Shown in pieces: positions 24,847 to 33,995 of a stretch of 64,000 bases of DNA. The notes under the pieces were generated by a model. It saw nothing but the letters and a program-made list of their open reading frames with translations, was not told the origin of the DNA and made no database searches. The position numbers were made by a program, and so were the translations under genes. Position 1 is the first letter of the stretch. The number at the start of each line of letters is the position of its first letter. Origin of the DNA: Ferruginibacter sp. (GTDB lineage: Bacteria; Bacteroidota; Bacteroidia; Chitinophagales; Chitinophagaceae); contig JAHBTO010000001.1 of the NCBI GenBank assembly GCA_019638525.1, positions 806,001 through 870,000 on the forward strand. The letters are read 5' to 3'.

Positions 24847-25788
24847 TTAAGCTGCATCTCTTTTTTTCTCTTTCTTGGCTTTGTATGCCATTGCCGCTTC
24901 TCTCACCCAGGCACCATCATCATGCGCTTTGTTCCTGGCGGCAAGCCTTTGTTTATTGCAGGGGCCATTACCTTTCACCACATTCCAAAACTCTTCCCAG
25001 TTTATTTCACCAAAATCATAATGTTTCCTTTCTTCATTCCATTTTAATTCGGGGTCGGGCAGTGTCATGCCAAGCACTTTCACCTGCATGGCTGTCATAT
25101 CAACAAACTGCTGCCTAAGTTCATCATTTGTTTTTCGTTTTATTTTCCATTTCATGCTTTGGTCGCTGTTGGTGCTTTCGCTGTCTTTGGGCCCAAACAT
25201 CATCAGGCTTGGCCACCACCAACGGTTTATTGCATCCTGGCACATGGCTTTTTGTTCAGCAGTGCCTTTTGATAAAACTAATAACGATTCAAAACCCTGC
25301 CGCTGATGAAAACTTTCTTCTTTACAAATCCTAACCATGGCTCTTGCATAAGGCCCGTACGATGTACGGCATAGCATTACCTGGTTTAAAATAGCAGCCC
25401 CATCAACCAGCCATCCAATGGCTCCCATATCGGCCCAGGTTAAAGTAGGATAATTAAAGATGGAAGAATATTTTGCTTTTCCGCTAAGCAGGTCGGCAAT
25501 CATTTCATCACGGCTGCTGCCTAAGGTTTCGGCTGCTGAGTATAGGTATAACCCATGCCCGGCTTCGTCCTGTACTTTAGCAATTAAAATTGCTTTACGT
25601 TTTAAAGTTGGCGCCCTGCTTATCCAGTTGCCTTCGGGCAGCATGCCTACTACTTCGCTGTGTGCATGCTGGCTTATTTGCCTGGTATTGGTTTTCCTGT
25701 ATGCTTCGGGCATCCAGTCTTTAGGCTCAATCTTTATTTCAGCATCAATTTTGTCCTGGAATATTTTTTCAAGATCCTGTACCTGCAT
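24847..25788 (-). CDS. paaA: Phenylacetyl-CoA 1,2-epoxidase catalytic subunit PaaA
   Basis: PaaA holds the diiron site that epoxidises the ring of phenylacetyl-CoA. The 313 residues show paired iron-ligand motifs: [18 protein letters not shown] (DExxH) and [16 protein letters not shown] (EExxH), plus [16 protein letters not shown], typical of the family. It is the first gene of the operon paaA-C26-paaB-paaC-paaD; a palindromic operator lies 36 bp upstream. Confidence 0.96.
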   Translation of the reverse strand: MQVQDLEKIFQDKIDAEIKIEPKDWMPEAYRKTNTRQISQHAHSEVVGMLPEGNWISRAPTLKRKAILIAKVQDEAGHGLYLYSAAETLGSSRDEMIADLLSGKAKYSSIFNYPTLTWADMGAIGWLVDGAAILNQVMLCRTSYGPYARAMVRICKEESFHQRQGFESLLVLSKGTAEQKAMCQDAINRWWWPSLMMFGPKDSESTNSDQSMKWKIKRKTNDELRQQFVDMTAMQVKVLGMTLPDPELKWNEERKHYDFGEINWEEFWNVVKGNGPCNKQRLAARNKAHDDGAWVREAAMAYKAKKEKKRDAA

Positions 25789-25823
25789 GATTGTTTTTTT
25801 ATAACAGTAAAGATACTGAAAAT

Positions 25824-25839
25824 ACTAACAGCCGTTAGT
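25824..25839. promoter_or_regulatory. Predicted PaaR (TetR-family) operator of the paaA operon
   Basis: ACTAACAGCCGTTAGT is a perfect 6-4-6 palindrome 36 bp upstream of paaA. A near copy overlaps the promoter of the TetR gene at 33624, and the 12-mer GCCGTTAGTGTT (25831-25842) recurs exactly at 33646-33657. A -7-like TATCTTTA lies just downstream (25808-25815, minus strand), so binding would block transcription. Confidence 0.65.
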
Positions 25840-26359
25840 GTTTGGGTGGGTGGTTAAAAAGGCGGTAGCGCCAGATTTGCATCATGTTGTTTTTATTTGC
25901 ATGAATGATGATAATAAAAATCATTGTTTTTTGAGGAGTATTAAAACCTTAAGCAATTAGTATGATTGTTCTTTAATATTTGATTTAGCAAATCTGTATG
26001 TTAATAAATAAAACACTTGAAAAAAATGACATCTTTTTCATCTGAAATGCGTTTCAATAATTATATAGTAACTGAAGCCTGTAATGTTCAGGATATATTA
26101 TTAAAAAATAAATACCGGCTAATTTTATCATAAATAATTCCTACAAAACATTGAGGTTATAAAAAAAAGGGCTATATTTAAAGTCCAAAACTATTGCTGT
26201 ATAATCATACCAAAACCTTATTTAGTACAGGGTTGGTATTTGTGTATTTCTTGGCTGACCATAAATTTCCAAATTATCCTTTTCAATAAAACCCTTTTTA
26301 ATTTTCAATTCCGTTTAATCATCATCATTATTATCATTAATTAATAAAACCAAAACAAC
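25840..26359. other. Intergenic region between divergent paaA and FHA-protease genes; no gene
   Basis: About 520 bp of AT-rich DNA without a supportable ORF. It should contain promoters for the kinase cassette at 26360, but I find no exact TTTG/TAnnTTTG pair. No tRNA or strong hairpin is visible. Confidence 0.5.
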
Positions 26360-28015
26360 ATGAGTACAACTATTGAAAGGTATGTCATCAAGCACATATC
26401 CGGTACAAAGGCAAACCAGGTTGAAGAATTTGATTTCGGTAAACAGGAGCTTTCTATAGGCCGGGCAACAGGCAGTGATATTGCATATGATCCCGACAAT
26501 GAAGTTATTGTTAGCAGGGAGCATGGTAAGATTGTAAAATTAAGTGATGATCCACCAAAATTTGAAATAAGAGACAACAACAGCCGCAACGGCATATTTG
26601 TAAATAAGAACCGTGTTAAAGGCTCGGTGCCATTACAAGTAGGCGACGAAGTTCAATTAGGAATGAATGGCCCTGTATTTACTTTTGATATTAATCCAAG
26701 GCCGCAAGATTTAATGGCTGCTACACGAATGGTAGAAATACCTACTTCAATTAAAGCCACTACAGAATCTGCATTAGAACCTATAGCGCCGGCCGAAGTT
26801 GCCAAAGTAGGCCTTGGCAAGCAAACGGTAGAACGAATGCTGGTAGCCGAAAGAAAAAAATCATCAAATAAGATGGCGATTGTGTTGATTGGTATATTGG
26901 TAGCGCTTGGTGCATTGGTGTATGCTTTTAAAGACAAAATATTTAAAGGAAATACTACTATTGTAAATGTTCAGGACTCTACAAATAAGAATAAGAAAAC
27001 TCCTGAAATGATTTCGAAAGAAAACGAAGACAGGGTAGTGCAGATTGAATTTGGCTGGCAAATATTTGATGCCAGCACAAGCGATGAATTATGGCATGTA
27101 TATTTAATAGAAAAGGGACCAGATGGAAATCCCGTTTACAGGGCTGCTTACACTGAATCCGCAGATGGAAAAAGTATAGAGCCTTATTTAGATATAAAAC
27201 GTAATGTACAAGTGGGTGTACCAATTGGTATAGCAGGCGCAAGTGGGTCTGGTTTTGTTGTATCGGAAGACGGGTTCATACTAACTAACCGTCATGTTGG
27301 GGCATGCTGGAATACGAGGTATAATTTTGAACAATATGCATTTCCGGGAGTATTAATAAGGAATGGTAAAAAAGTTCCAGATGTTTCTATTATGCCACAA
27401 ATGGTAGCCGATTATGTACCGGCTAATGCGACCATGATTGGGGGACGTCCTGCAGGGCAGGGTACTGTAAAAGGAAGAAACACATATATGAATGTAGTGT
27501 TTGCTAATACGGTTCTTCGTAGGCCAGCCGTATCTGTTACACCAAGCGATGAACACGATGTGGCTATGCTAAAAATAGATATTCCCGAATCATTATCAAA
27601 AGTGACTATGAAAGACCGCTATGATGATATAAAACCCGGACAAGTGGTTACGGTGATGGGTTACCCTGGTATAGCGCCTCAGGAATATGTAGTTCGCAAA
27701 TCAAACGATCCGTTTAATCCCCAACCACAAGAAACCACCATGCCAACCCCCACCGTTACTACAGGTAATATAGGCAGGGTTATACCGGCATCATCCGATA
27801 AAAACCTTACCTACAGTGGCTTTGGTGATTCGTACCAATTAACTATTAATGCCACCGGAGCTGGCAATAGCGGCGGACCCATGTTTGATGATGAAGGAAA
27901 TGTAGTGGGTATTTATTATGCAGGAGCATCTGCCGGGGGGGCAAGAATATCTTTTGCCGTACCCATTAAATACGGACTTGAACTGATGGGCAGAAAAAAG
28001 TTGTCTAATAAATAA
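26360..28015 (+). CDS. FHA domain - transmembrane - trypsin-like serine protease
   Basis: Residues 10-110 form an FHA phosphothreonine-binding domain (IGRATGSD with Arg35, VSREHG with Ser52/Arg53/His55, NNSRNG). A single membrane helix follows at 172-190. The extracytoplasmic part is a chymotrypsin-fold protease with His312 (LTNRHVG), Asp400 (DEHDVAMLKID) and Ser504 (GAGNSGGPMFD). No PDZ domain is present. A cytoplasmic phospho-reader joined to a periplasmic protease, beside Hanks kinases and a PP2C phosphatase, suggests transmembrane signalling in which phosphorylation recruits or controls the protease. The link is inferred from domain order and neighbours. Confidence 0.88.
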   Translation: MSTTIERYVIKHISGTKANQVEEFDFGKQELSIGRATGSDIAYDPDNEVIVSREHGKIVKLSDDPPKFEIRDNNSRNGIFVNKNRVKGSVPLQVGDEVQLGMNGPVFTFDINPRPQDLMAATRMVEIPTSIKATTESALEPIAPAEVAKVGLGKQTVERMLVAERKKSSNKMAIVLIGILVALGALVYAFKDKIFKGNTTIVNVQDSTNKNKKTPEMISKENEDRVVQIEFGWQIFDASTSDELWHVYLIEKGPDGNPVYRAAYTESADGKSIEPYLDIKRNVQVGVPIGIAGASGSGFVVSEDGFILTNRHVGACWNTRYNFEQYAFPGVLIRNGKKVPDVSIMPQMVADYVPANATMIGGRPAGQGTVKGRNTYMNVVFANTVLRRPAVSVTPSDEHDVAMLKIDIPESLSKVTMKDRYDDIKPGQVVTVMGYPGIAPQEYVVRKSNDPFNPQPQETTMPTPTVTTGNIGRVIPASSDKNLTYSGFGDSYQLTINATGAGNSGGPMFDDEGNVVGIYYAGASAGGARISFAVPIKYGLELMGRKKLSNK

Positions 28016-28059
28016 TTAGGTTTACTCTGATTTTAATGTTGATAAAAGGGGCTTAATAA

Positions 28060-29268
28060 ATGGGATATGCTAATGAAGAGATTACAGAAGTTGCCGGATA
28101 CCGCCTGACCAAAAAAATAGGGTCGGGCGGTATGGGCAATGTATATAAAGCCTATAACGCTTCGTTGAACAGAACGGCAGCTGTAAAAATTTTACACGAA
28201 GAATCTTTTGCCGAAAGATTTAAGAATGAAGCCTACATCCAGTCTTCTATAAATCATCCTAACATTGCTATGTTGTACGAGTATGCAAAATGCAACAACA
28301 AGCTATGCATAGTGATGGAGTTTGTAGAAGGAGAAACCTTAAGCGATATTCTGTACCGAAAAGGAAAACTTTCAAACAGCGAAACTGAAAATATTCTCCG
28401 CCAAATTGTTTCGGCACTTGCCTATTTGCATAAAAAAGAAATCATTCACCGTGATATTAAACCACAAAATTTTAAAATTACTGCAGATGGCACAGTAAAA
28501 ATGCTTGATTTTGGCATTGCAAAACATAAATATTCGCCCAAACTTACACAATTGGGTTTTGTGGTTGGCACTATAGAATACCTGGCTCCCGAGCAATTTG
28601 AACAAAAAGAAGAAATGAAATCGGATATTTGGAGTTTATCTGTGATGCTGTACGAATTACTTACAGGTTTTATGCCTTTTGATGCAACCAACCCGGTGGT
28701 GATGAGAGCAAAAATTGTTAAAGGAAGTTTTACCAATCCCCAATTGCTGGTTCCTGTTATTTCAAATAAGATGGCAACAATAATTGAGCGGGGATTAAAA
28801 GTAAATCCAGCAAGTCGTATTTCGGCAGCAGAAATTGAAAAAATCCTTAATGATAATCGTTTAAACGGAGGCGAAACAAATTTAAACAAGTTGCCATTTA
28901 AACTGCCATCAAAAAAAAATATGGCTATTATTGCATCGGCAATAGTTGTGTTATTGCTAATTATATTTTTGAAAGAAAAAACTCCGGATATACCCATTAA
29001 TAAACCTCAAATTGAACCACAAACCGAAACAACCACATCAGGTATTAATCAGGAAAAAGTAAGCATTAATGTACCCGGTATCGACAATGCTGTGCTTATT
29101 ACACCAGATAATAAAGTACTTACCTTACCATATACCATAAAAGGTAAAGAAGGCGATAAGTTTAAGTTTACCATTAAGGCAGATGGTTATGAAGAAAAGA
29201 AAATAGAAGTGGAAATATCGCCCAGGCGAAGTTCTTACGATTACAACCTTGATAAAATAAAAAATTAA
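28060..29268 (+). CDS. Hanks-type Ser/Thr protein kinase with membrane helix and PEGA-like tail
   Basis: Kinase motifs are complete: GSGGMGNVYKA (P-loop, 21-31), AVK with Lys43, HRDIKPQN (130-137), DFG (150-152) and APEQ. A membrane helix follows at about 287-305. The C-terminal 85 or so residues (VPGIDNAVLITPDN, then FKFTIKADGYEEKKIEVEI) look like a PEGA-type beta domain outside the membrane. It is the second gene of the cassette, 44 bp after the protease and 4 bp before the phosphatase. Confidence 0.92.
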   Translation: MGYANEEITEVAGYRLTKKIGSGGMGNVYKAYNASLNRTAAVKILHEESFAERFKNEAYIQSSINHPNIAMLYEYAKCNNKLCIVMEFVEGETLSDILYRKGKLSNSETENILRQIVSALAYLHKKEIIHRDIKPQNFKITADGTVKMLDFGIAKHKYSPKLTQLGFVVGTIEYLAPEQFEQKEEMKSDIWSLSVMLYELLTGFMPFDATNPVVMRAKIVKGSFTNPQLLVPVISNKMATIIERGLKVNPASRISAAEIEKILNDNRLNGGETNLNKLPFKLPSKKNMAIIASAIVVLLLIIFLKEKTPDIPINKPQIEPQTETTTSGINQEKVSINVPGIDNAVLITPDNKVLTLPYTIKGKEGDKFKFTIKADGYEEKKIEVEISPRRSSYDYNLDKIKN

Positions 29269-29272
29269 AAAA

Positions 29273-30211
29273 ATGTTCTGGTGGAAAAAAAAGAAAAAAA
29301 CAACTGAACAGCAACCTGCTGAACCGTTACCTGTAACAAAGGATAACTGTGTTTTAAAAGTTGTGGTAAAAACTGATGTGGGTAATGTGCGTAAAAATAA
29401 TGAAGACTCCGGCACTTTTGTAAAAATTGCCGACGAAGGCATTAACTCATCAAAAGGCTGTATGCTACTGGTGGCCGATGGTATGGGCGGGCATAATGCC
29501 GGAGAGGTTGCCAGTAAAATTGCAATGGAAACCATCAGCGAAGAATATTTTAAAAAAAATAGCGACACAGATATAGAAAAAGCATTGGCCAATTCGTTTG
29601 TTACAGCCAATAAAAAAATATTCAGTATGTCGCAAACTGATGCCAGTTATAAAGGAATGGGTACTACCTGCACAGTGTTGGTGGTAACGGGGGCGCAAGT
29701 TTATTTTGCACATGCAGGCGACACAAGGGCCTATTTTTTAAAAAATAATCAAATAAAACAAATTACCGAAGACCATACTTATGTACAACAACTGGTAAAT
29801 AATGGAGATATTACAGCCGCAGAGGCGGATGTACATCCGCAAAGGAATGTGCTTATAAATGCTATGGGTACAAAACCAACTTTAAGGGTAGATACAGGGA
29901 AGTCAGATTTAACTTTTAATGAAAATGATAAGTTGTTACTTTGTTCGGATGGATTGCACGATTATTTAAGTGACGACGAACTGGCTGAAGCAATGCAAAA
30001 AAAATCTTTACAGGAAATTGCAGATTATTTAATTGATGAGGCAAAAAGGAGAGGCGGTAAAGACAACATCACTGTGGCACTTGCACAAAAGATAAGTACA
30101 GCGCCGCAAACAGAAACAAAACTTACCAGGGATATTGAATTACCCGGTAATAATAACGACACATCGGCCATGAAATTAACAAGAGATGTAAACCTGCCGA
30201 ATGGTATTTAA
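29273..30211 (+). CDS. PP2C-family Ser/Thr protein phosphatase
   Basis: The 312-residue cytosolic phosphatase has the bacterial PP2C (Stp1/PrpC-like) motifs: VGNVRKNNEDS, LLVADGMGGHNAGE (metal-binding Asp pair), GTTCTVLV, FAHAGDTRAY, LLLCSDGLHDYLSDDE and GKDNITVAL. Such enzymes reverse phosphorylation by the adjacent kinases. A lysine-rich N-terminus and two similar tail segments (KLTRDIELPGN and KLTRDVNLPNG) are unusual; the tail threonines could be kinase targets. It lies between the two kinase genes with gaps of 4 and 12 bp. Confidence 0.94.
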   Translation: MFWWKKKKKTTEQQPAEPLPVTKDNCVLKVVVKTDVGNVRKNNEDSGTFVKIADEGINSSKGCMLLVADGMGGHNAGEVASKIAMETISEEYFKKNSDTDIEKALANSFVTANKKIFSMSQTDASYKGMGTTCTVLVVTGAQVYFAHAGDTRAYFLKNNQIKQITEDHTYVQQLVNNGDITAAEADVHPQRNVLINAMGTKPTLRVDTGKSDLTFNENDKLLLCSDGLHDYLSDDELAEAMQKKSLQEIADYLIDEAKRRGGKDNITVALAQKISTAPQTETKLTRDIELPGNNNDTSAMKLTRDVNLPNGI

Positions 30212-30223
30212 TTTAAACGTATC

Positions 30224-31927
30224 ATGATAGGGAAAAAGATTTTTAACTATGAAATAACCGCCTTGTTAGGAAAAGGTGGAATGGGTACTGTATATAAAGC
30301 AACAGACACAATGCTTGGTAGGCAAGTGGCTTTAAAGATGCTGCACCCCGAACTTACCGTGCAGCCGCAGTTTTTAGACAGGTTTAAAAAAGAAGCAAGG
30401 GTGCTGGCTCAACTTTTACATGTAAACATTGCCGTTATATATAATTTCCTGGAGCAGGAAAACAACCATTTTATGGTGATGGAATTTGTAGAAGGCACTA
30501 ACCTTGAAGACCTCAGGAAAAAATACAATACACTGCCTCCGCAATTTGTGGTACCGGTTTTTATACAGGCTTTGGAAGGGCTTAATCATGCCCATAAAAA
30601 AAATATTTTTCACCGGGATATAAAACCTGCTAACCTGATGCTAACCCCCGAGGGTACGGTAAAGCTTATGGATTTTGGTATTGCCAAAATTGCCGGCGAG
30701 CAAAAGATGACACAGGTTAATAAAATCATCGGCACCATCGAGTATATGGCGCCTGAGCTTATTCAAGGCAAAGATGCATCGGCATCATCAGATATTTATG
30801 CCATGGGGCTTACTTTATATGAAGTGCTTACAGGGCAATTGCCTTTTGAAAACGATACTGACTATAATATGATGCAGGCCATACTTAATAAAAAAGTAAC
30901 AGCGCCTAACAAAATAGCATTATCAACAGCCAGCCCGGCCATACCACAAGCGCTTAGTGATATTGTAATGAAGGCAATTGAAAAAAAACCCGAAAACAGG
31001 TTTGCAGATGCAAGGTCTTTTCAGCAAGCGCTAATAAATGCATTTCCTCAATACAGGGATATAAATCTTGCATCGTTAACTGCTGCAGCAAATAAATCAA
31101 CCATAGCCGCAACAAGGCTTGAAGACAGTTTTGCGGCTATGCAAACAAGGGAAGAGGCTGTGGCAACAAAAACATCAGCCGTTGAATCGCTTAAGCAGGG
31201 ATATAAGGATAATAAAAAATTATATCTAACTATTGCTTTACTGTTACTTTTTCTTATTATCTCATTAGCTATATTTAAGAACAGGTCAAATACTAACATC
31301 GCACAAACCAATACCGATAGCCTGCAAAAAAATGATGACAAGCCAATTGACGTATCGGGCAATTCATCAACAGAATATATTAACCCGCCTACAAAAACAG
31401 ATAATACCACACCACCTGTTACCGGCGATGGTAACCAAATTACCATACCCGGTGATGGTAACAATAGTAATGACGATAAAGAAAGTTCAAAAGAAAAAAA
31501 ACCGGTAAAAAAAGAACCGGTGAAAGTGAAAGAAGAAAAGAAAAAAGTGGCGCCGGTTGTTGTGCAGCAGGAAGAAGAGAAAAAACCACAGCCTAAAGAC
31601 ATCTATATAAGTTCAAAAGTAGAAGTAGATCTTTATTTACAGGATAATCTTGCCAACTCGCCCGAACGCACCGATATACCTGTAACATTTACCGTACGTA
31701 GCCCGGTAGTTTATAATGGAGTTACTATAATTAACCGTGGTACCATTGCAAGAGGTGTAATTAAACTTGGCCGTGTACAAACCGATGTTGATATTAATTC
31801 TACTACAGCCACCAATGGTCAGCAAATAAGATTAAAGGCACAGCGTGGGCATGGAAGAAGAAATGAAATTACATCAAACAGGAATTATACAGCCATTATC
31901 TTACCGGGGGTGAGGTTACGGTATTAA
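30224..31927 (+). CDS. Hanks-type Ser/Thr protein kinase with a long linker and C-terminal beta domain
   Basis: The kinase domain (residues 8-270) has GKGGMGTVYKA, Lys38, HRDIKPAN (130-137) and DFG (150-152). A membrane helix lies at about 337-356. A Thr/Asn/Gly-rich then Lys/Glu/Pro/Val-rich linker (about 360-460) leads to a C-terminal domain of roughly 110 residues (SSKVEVDLYLQDNL, VNRGTIARGV-like segment, KAQRGHGRRNEI) that I do not recognise. It is the last gene of the cassette and converges with paaE with a 10-bp gap. Confidence 0.9.
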   Translation: MIGKKIFNYEITALLGKGGMGTVYKATDTMLGRQVALKMLHPELTVQPQFLDRFKKEARVLAQLLHVNIAVIYNFLEQENNHFMVMEFVEGTNLEDLRKKYNTLPPQFVVPVFIQALEGLNHAHKKNIFHRDIKPANLMLTPEGTVKLMDFGIAKIAGEQKMTQVNKIIGTIEYMAPELIQGKDASASSDIYAMGLTLYEVLTGQLPFENDTDYNMMQAILNKKVTAPNKIALSTASPAIPQALSDIVMKAIEKKPENRFADARSFQQALINAFPQYRDINLASLTAAANKSTIAATRLEDSFAAMQTREEAVATKTSAVESLKQGYKDNKKLYLTIALLLLFLIISLAIFKNRSNTNIAQTNTDSLQKNDDKPIDVSGNSSTEYINPPTKTDNTTPPVTGDGNQITIPGDGNNSNDDKESSKEKKPVKKEPVKVKEEKKKVAPVVVQQEEEKKPQPKDIYISSKVEVDLYLQDNLANSPERTDIPVTFTVRSPVVYNGVTIINRGTIARGVIKLGRVQTDVDINSTTATNGQQIRLKAQRGHGRRNEITSNRNYTAIILPGVRLRY

Positions 31928-31937
31928 TTCTGTATTG

Positions 31938-33011
31938 TTATTTTATATCAAAATCAATAACTACTTTTTGGGTTTTTGGGTGCGATTGACAGGTGAGGAT
32001 AAATCCCTGCTCCAGTTCTTCGTGCTCAAGCCCCCAATTAACATCCATATCCACTTCACCTTCCAGCAGTTTTGCCTTGCAGGTACAGCACACGCCGCCT
32101 TTGCATGCAAAGGGCAGGTCGGCGCCTTGCTTTAGGGCTGCATCTAAAATACTGTCGCTGTCAAAACCTAAATTAAAGTCAAAGCTTCTGCCATCAAGTT
32201 TTACAGTAACCTTGCTTGATGGGCCCGTTGATTCCTTTAAAGGTTTACTGGCAACAACATATTTTTGCCCCGGGGTGGTAAATAACTCAAAATGGATTTT
32301 CTTTTTATCGATACCAATATTTTCTAAAAAACTTTTTACTGAAAAAATCATTTCTTCGGGGCCGCATATAAAAAAATCATCGGTGTTTTTATAATCAACC
32401 AGTTTATCAAGTTGTGTTAATTTTTCGGTGTTTATCCTGCCAGCATTCACCGGCGCTTCTGTTTTTTCACGGCTTAATATGTTTATAAAATTAAACCGTT
32501 GCAGGTATTTGTTTTTTAATGCTTCCAGTTCTTCAAAAAAAATAATTGAATGACGCCCACGATTACCAAATACCAATGTAAAACTGCTTGCAGGCTCGGT
32601 TTGCAGTGTTGTTTTAATTATTGAAATAATGGGAGTGATACCGCTGCCGGCTGCAAAAGCCAGGTATTGTTTAGTATTTTTTGCATCCAGTTTTGTATTG
32701 AATTTACCAGTGGGAGGTAGTATATCAAGTGTATCGCCGGTTTTTAAATTTTCATTGGCAAATTCCGAAAATTTTCCTCCTTCTACTTTTTTAACAGCCA
32801 CCCTTAGTTCATTTTCAAAAGGAGCCGAGCAAATGGAATAGGAACGGCGTACTTCTTCGCCATCGATCACTTTTTTTATTGTAATGTTTTGCCCTGCTTC
32901 AAAAGCAAACTGCGGTAATATTTCGTTGCGAATATCAAATGCAATTGAAACACAATCTGGGGTTTCTCTCCGCACTTCTTTTACTTGTAATGTATGAAAA
33001 TGTACAGCCAT
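31938..33011 (-). CDS. paaE: Phenylacetyl-CoA epoxidase reductase subunit PaaE
   Basis: PaaE passes electrons from NAD(P)H to the PaaA diiron centre. The 357 residues contain an FAD-binding domain (RRSYSICSAP), an NAD-binding domain (AAGSGITPIISII and FICGPEEM) and a C-terminal plant-type 2Fe-2S ferredoxin with CKGGVCCTC and the final Cys in ILTCQSHP. It is apart from paaABCD and follows the TetR gene by 3 bp, forming a paaR-paaE operon under its own operator. Confidence 0.93.
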   Translation of the reverse strand: MAVHFHTLQVKEVRRETPDCVSIAFDIRNEILPQFAFEAGQNITIKKVIDGEEVRRSYSICSAPFENELRVAVKKVEGGKFSEFANENLKTGDTLDILPPTGKFNTKLDAKNTKQYLAFAAGSGITPIISIIKTTLQTEPASSFTLVFGNRGRHSIIFFEELEALKNKYLQRFNFINILSREKTEAPVNAGRINTEKLTQLDKLVDYKNTDDFFICGPEEMIFSVKSFLENIGIDKKKIHFELFTTPGQKYVVASKPLKESTGPSSKVTVKLDGRSFDFNLGFDSDSILDAALKQGADLPFACKGGVCCTCKAKLLEGEVDMDVNWGLEHEELEQGFILTCQSHPKTQKVVIDFDIK

Positions 33012-33014
33012 GAT

Positions 33015-33605
33015 TTATTTGATTATTCCTTTTAATAAATGATTTACCATATTGTTTTCCAGTTGGGTGTTGCTGATATCTTTTTTACGGGCAGGTAAAA
33101 ATTCAAGTCCACGTACTGCCGATAAAATGGTTAATACCGATAAGTATGCATTGGTTTTCTTTAATTCACCTGCTTGCATACCAGCCTCCATTATTTCCAT
33201 CAGCCTTTTTTCGTAAGCCCTGCGTTGCATCAGGAAATTACTAAGATAAGGTTCTTTCAGGTGTTTCCATTCGTGGTTGGCTACATATACTTCATTAAAA
33301 CTGGTAAGCATCATTTTAATATGAAAACGGATGATTGATTCCAGCAATGTTGTACTCTTTGCATGTTTAAAATCAATACTATCCAGGTAAAATGTAAAAG
33401 AGTTGGCTACTTTAAAACAGATAGCTTGTAATATCTCGCTTTTAGAACCGATATGGTTGTACAGGCTGGGCGCTTCTACACCCACCTCTTCGGCCAGGTG
33501 CCTCATAGAGGCAGATGAGTATCCTTTTAACCTGAACAAGGCTGCTGCTTTTTGGGTAATCAGGTCTTTTTTAGTGCCATTTTTATGGGGCTTTATCCGG
33601 GCCAT
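33015..33605 (-). CDS. TetR-family regulator, probable PaaR
   Basis: The product (196 residues from ATG at 33605) has an N-terminal TetR helix-turn-helix (AAALFRLKGYSSASMRHLAE, then VGVEAPSLYNHIGSKSEIL) and a helical ligand-binding domain. An earlier in-frame start at 33698 is rejected because the promoter and operator lie in between. It is 3 bp upstream of paaE and has an operator in its own promoter that also occurs before paaA. This points to a repressor relieved by a CoA thioester such as phenylacetyl-CoA; effector identity is inferred from PaaR in other bacteria. Confidence 0.85.
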   Translation of the reverse strand: MARIKPHKNGTKKDLITQKAAALFRLKGYSSASMRHLAEEVGVEAPSLYNHIGSKSEILQAICFKVANSFTFYLDSIDFKHAKSTTLLESIIRFHIKMMLTSFNEVYVANHEWKHLKEPYLSNFLMQRRAYEKRLMEIMEAGMQAGELKKTNAYLSVLTILSAVRGLEFLPARKKDISNTQLENNMVNHLLKGIIK

Positions 33606-33619
33606 CAAATCTTTTTGAA

Positions 33620-33639
33620 CAAAACTAACAATTATTAGT
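33620..33639 (-). promoter_or_regulatory. paaR-paaE promoter -7 box overlapped by PaaR operator
   Basis: TAGTTTTG on the minus strand (33620-33627) is an exact TAnnTTTG box, 15 bp before the ATG. The near-palindrome ACTAACAATTATTAGT (33624-33639, one mismatch) overlaps it, and a further half-site GCCGTTAGTGTT is at 33646-33657. This layout predicts autorepression. Confidence 0.6.
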
Positions 33640-33942
33640 TTTAAAGCCGTTAGTGTTAATACGATAAATGGCTTAAAACGGGGTGAACCCTTTACCATAC
33701 AGGGTTACATCGTTTATAGCTGTTTTTTATCAAATTTTTTTTGAAGTTGGGCAAAATAAATTTTTAGAATATTAAAAAAAGACTAATTTTACAGCCTGCT
33801 TGGTTTTCTACATAATCCTCCAATATTATTTAAAATCACCCCCAATATCGAACAATACTGTTCAGGAATATCTATAATTATTATTTAAACTAATAAGCTA
33901 TAACCTTATTTATATTTTTCTTGTGGTTTCAGAGGTAAGCAA

Positions 33943-33975
33943 GGCCGGAGATTTTTATCTCTGGCCATTTTTTTT
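33943..33975 (+). terminator. Rho-independent terminator-like hairpin, plus strand, no upstream gene
   Basis: GGCCGGAGAT (33943-33952) pairs with ATCTCTGGCC (33957-33966) around a TTTT loop, with one G-T pair, followed by eight T. No plus-strand gene ends before it within 2 kb. The rest of 33606-33995 holds no ORF. It may end a small RNA. Confidence 0.5.
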
Positions 33976-33995
33976 GAAACAGTTTTGTGCCGCAT

